Origin: Nitrososphaeria archaeon
GTDB lineage: Archaea; Thermoproteota; Nitrososphaeria; Conexivisphaerales; UBA164
Length of the DNA stretch: 5,687 bases
Direction of reading: 5' to 3'
NCBI GenBank assembly: GCA_029775955.1
Contig: JARVJW010000019.1
Coordinates: 1-5,687 of the forward strand
Positions 5,422 through 5,687 of this stretch are shown piece after piece (within the stretch, counting starts at the first letter, position 1; each line of letters opens with the position of its first letter). A model generated the notes under the pieces. It was not told the origin of the DNA. It did no database searches and was given only the letters and a program-made list of their open reading frames with translations. Made by a program: the position numbers and the translations under genes.

Positions 5422-5628
5422 TTAGCTCCCGCTAGGAAGCCTCATCGTACCTTGCCATTTAGGTGGGCCAGTTCCTTCCCTTATCACCTCTTCAACGGCG
5501 CACCTGAATTTATATACCGTTACATATTGTGATCGCTCCCTTGGTACAAGCATTGCACAGGATTTACTGCTAGCATTAACAACCCTTGCAACAAAATTCT
5601 TGTTTGATGGCCTCAAACCCATCCTCAA
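5422..5628 (-). pseudogene. Uncertain 68-codon ORF, possibly the tail of another tnpB remnant
   Basis: An open frame from TTG 5628 (ATG at codon 3) to TAA 5422. The product has no recognised domain; it includes VARVVNASSKSCAMLV and YVTVYKFRCAVEEVI and ends in KWQGTMRLPSGS. That end is reminiscent of TnpB tails (QEA...R...G) and is encoded by a right-end-like hairpin. The absence of a zinc ribbon and the short length argue against an intact protein. It could instead be a small hypothetical gene; no promoter or ribosome site decides the matter. Confidence 0.3.
5425..5440 (-). repeat. Hairpin resembling an IS200/IS605 right end
   Basis: On the minus strand GCTTCC pairs with GGGAGC around a TAGC loop. 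It uses one G-U pair that would be a C-A mismatch on the plus strand, so an RNA would be minus-strand. The core CCTAGCGGGAG is similar to CCTTAGCGGTGGGAG in the right-end remnant near 2790-2805. CTAAATGG occurs both just before and just after the hairpin region (5456-5463 and 5417-5424). Confidence 0.35.
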
Positions 5629-5687
5629 CCCTGTATAAAGTCTCTCTATGCCCCACCTTTACTCCTCAGGGATTGCACTTATCATAT

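Noticed and set aside
5509..5516. Perfect TTTATATA box on the plus strand
   Set aside because: There is no start codon with a sustained open frame at a suitable distance to its right, so it is probably a chance A/T match within the uncertain ORF region.
1..5687. tRNA genes or a CRISPR array
   Set aside because: I saw no T-arm GGTTCRANYCC with paired acceptor ends and no regularly spaced direct repeats on either strand.

Overview
The window looks archaeal. It carries a two-domain Cdc48/VAT-type AAA ATPase, an archaeal-type phosphopantetheine adenylyltransferase, promoters with TTTATATA-like boxes about 26 nt ahead of start codons (leaderless transcription), TTG starts, and poly-T rather than bacterial-style terminators. 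Coding DNA is moderately AT-rich and the intergenic DNA is strongly AT-rich. The lineage cannot be fixed from the sequence; a Thermoplasmata-like or ARMAN/Micrarchaeota-like euryarchaeote is only a guess.

All supportable genes are on the minus strand, so the window reads right to left. At the right edge (5687-5422) is a stretch with a weak 68-codon ORF ending in a hairpin that resembles the right end of an IS200/IS605 element. An AT-rich promoter region then leads to the Cdc48-like ATPase (5279-3057), which ends near a T8 run. Next comes a GC-rich, structured segment (about 3015-2783). I interpret it as the 3' part of a tnpB-only IS200/IS605 (IS1341-type) element, with its terminal hairpin and possible omega-RNA-like structures. 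It joins the 5' end of an NRAMP-superfamily transporter (2777-1596), which is followed closely by the CoA-biosynthesis adenylyltransferase (1571-1083) and an unrecognised 156-residue protein (1026-556). After a hairpin/T-rich terminator and an AT-rich gap, the left edge (412-1) is the frameshifted N-terminal part of a tnpB gene whose remainder lies outside the window.

Functionally this is a small set of unrelated housekeeping genes: protein unfolding, metal transport, CoA synthesis and one unknown. It is interspersed with up to three decayed tnpB-type insertion-sequence remnants in the same orientation. NRAMP, adenylyltransferase and unknown gene may be co-transcribed, but the latter two also have plausible promoters of their own. 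The points most worth a second look are the IS remnants, especially the one abutting the transporter's start; the transporter's altered metal-binding motifs; and the short C-terminus of the ATPase. I found no clear evidence of a wholly new system.
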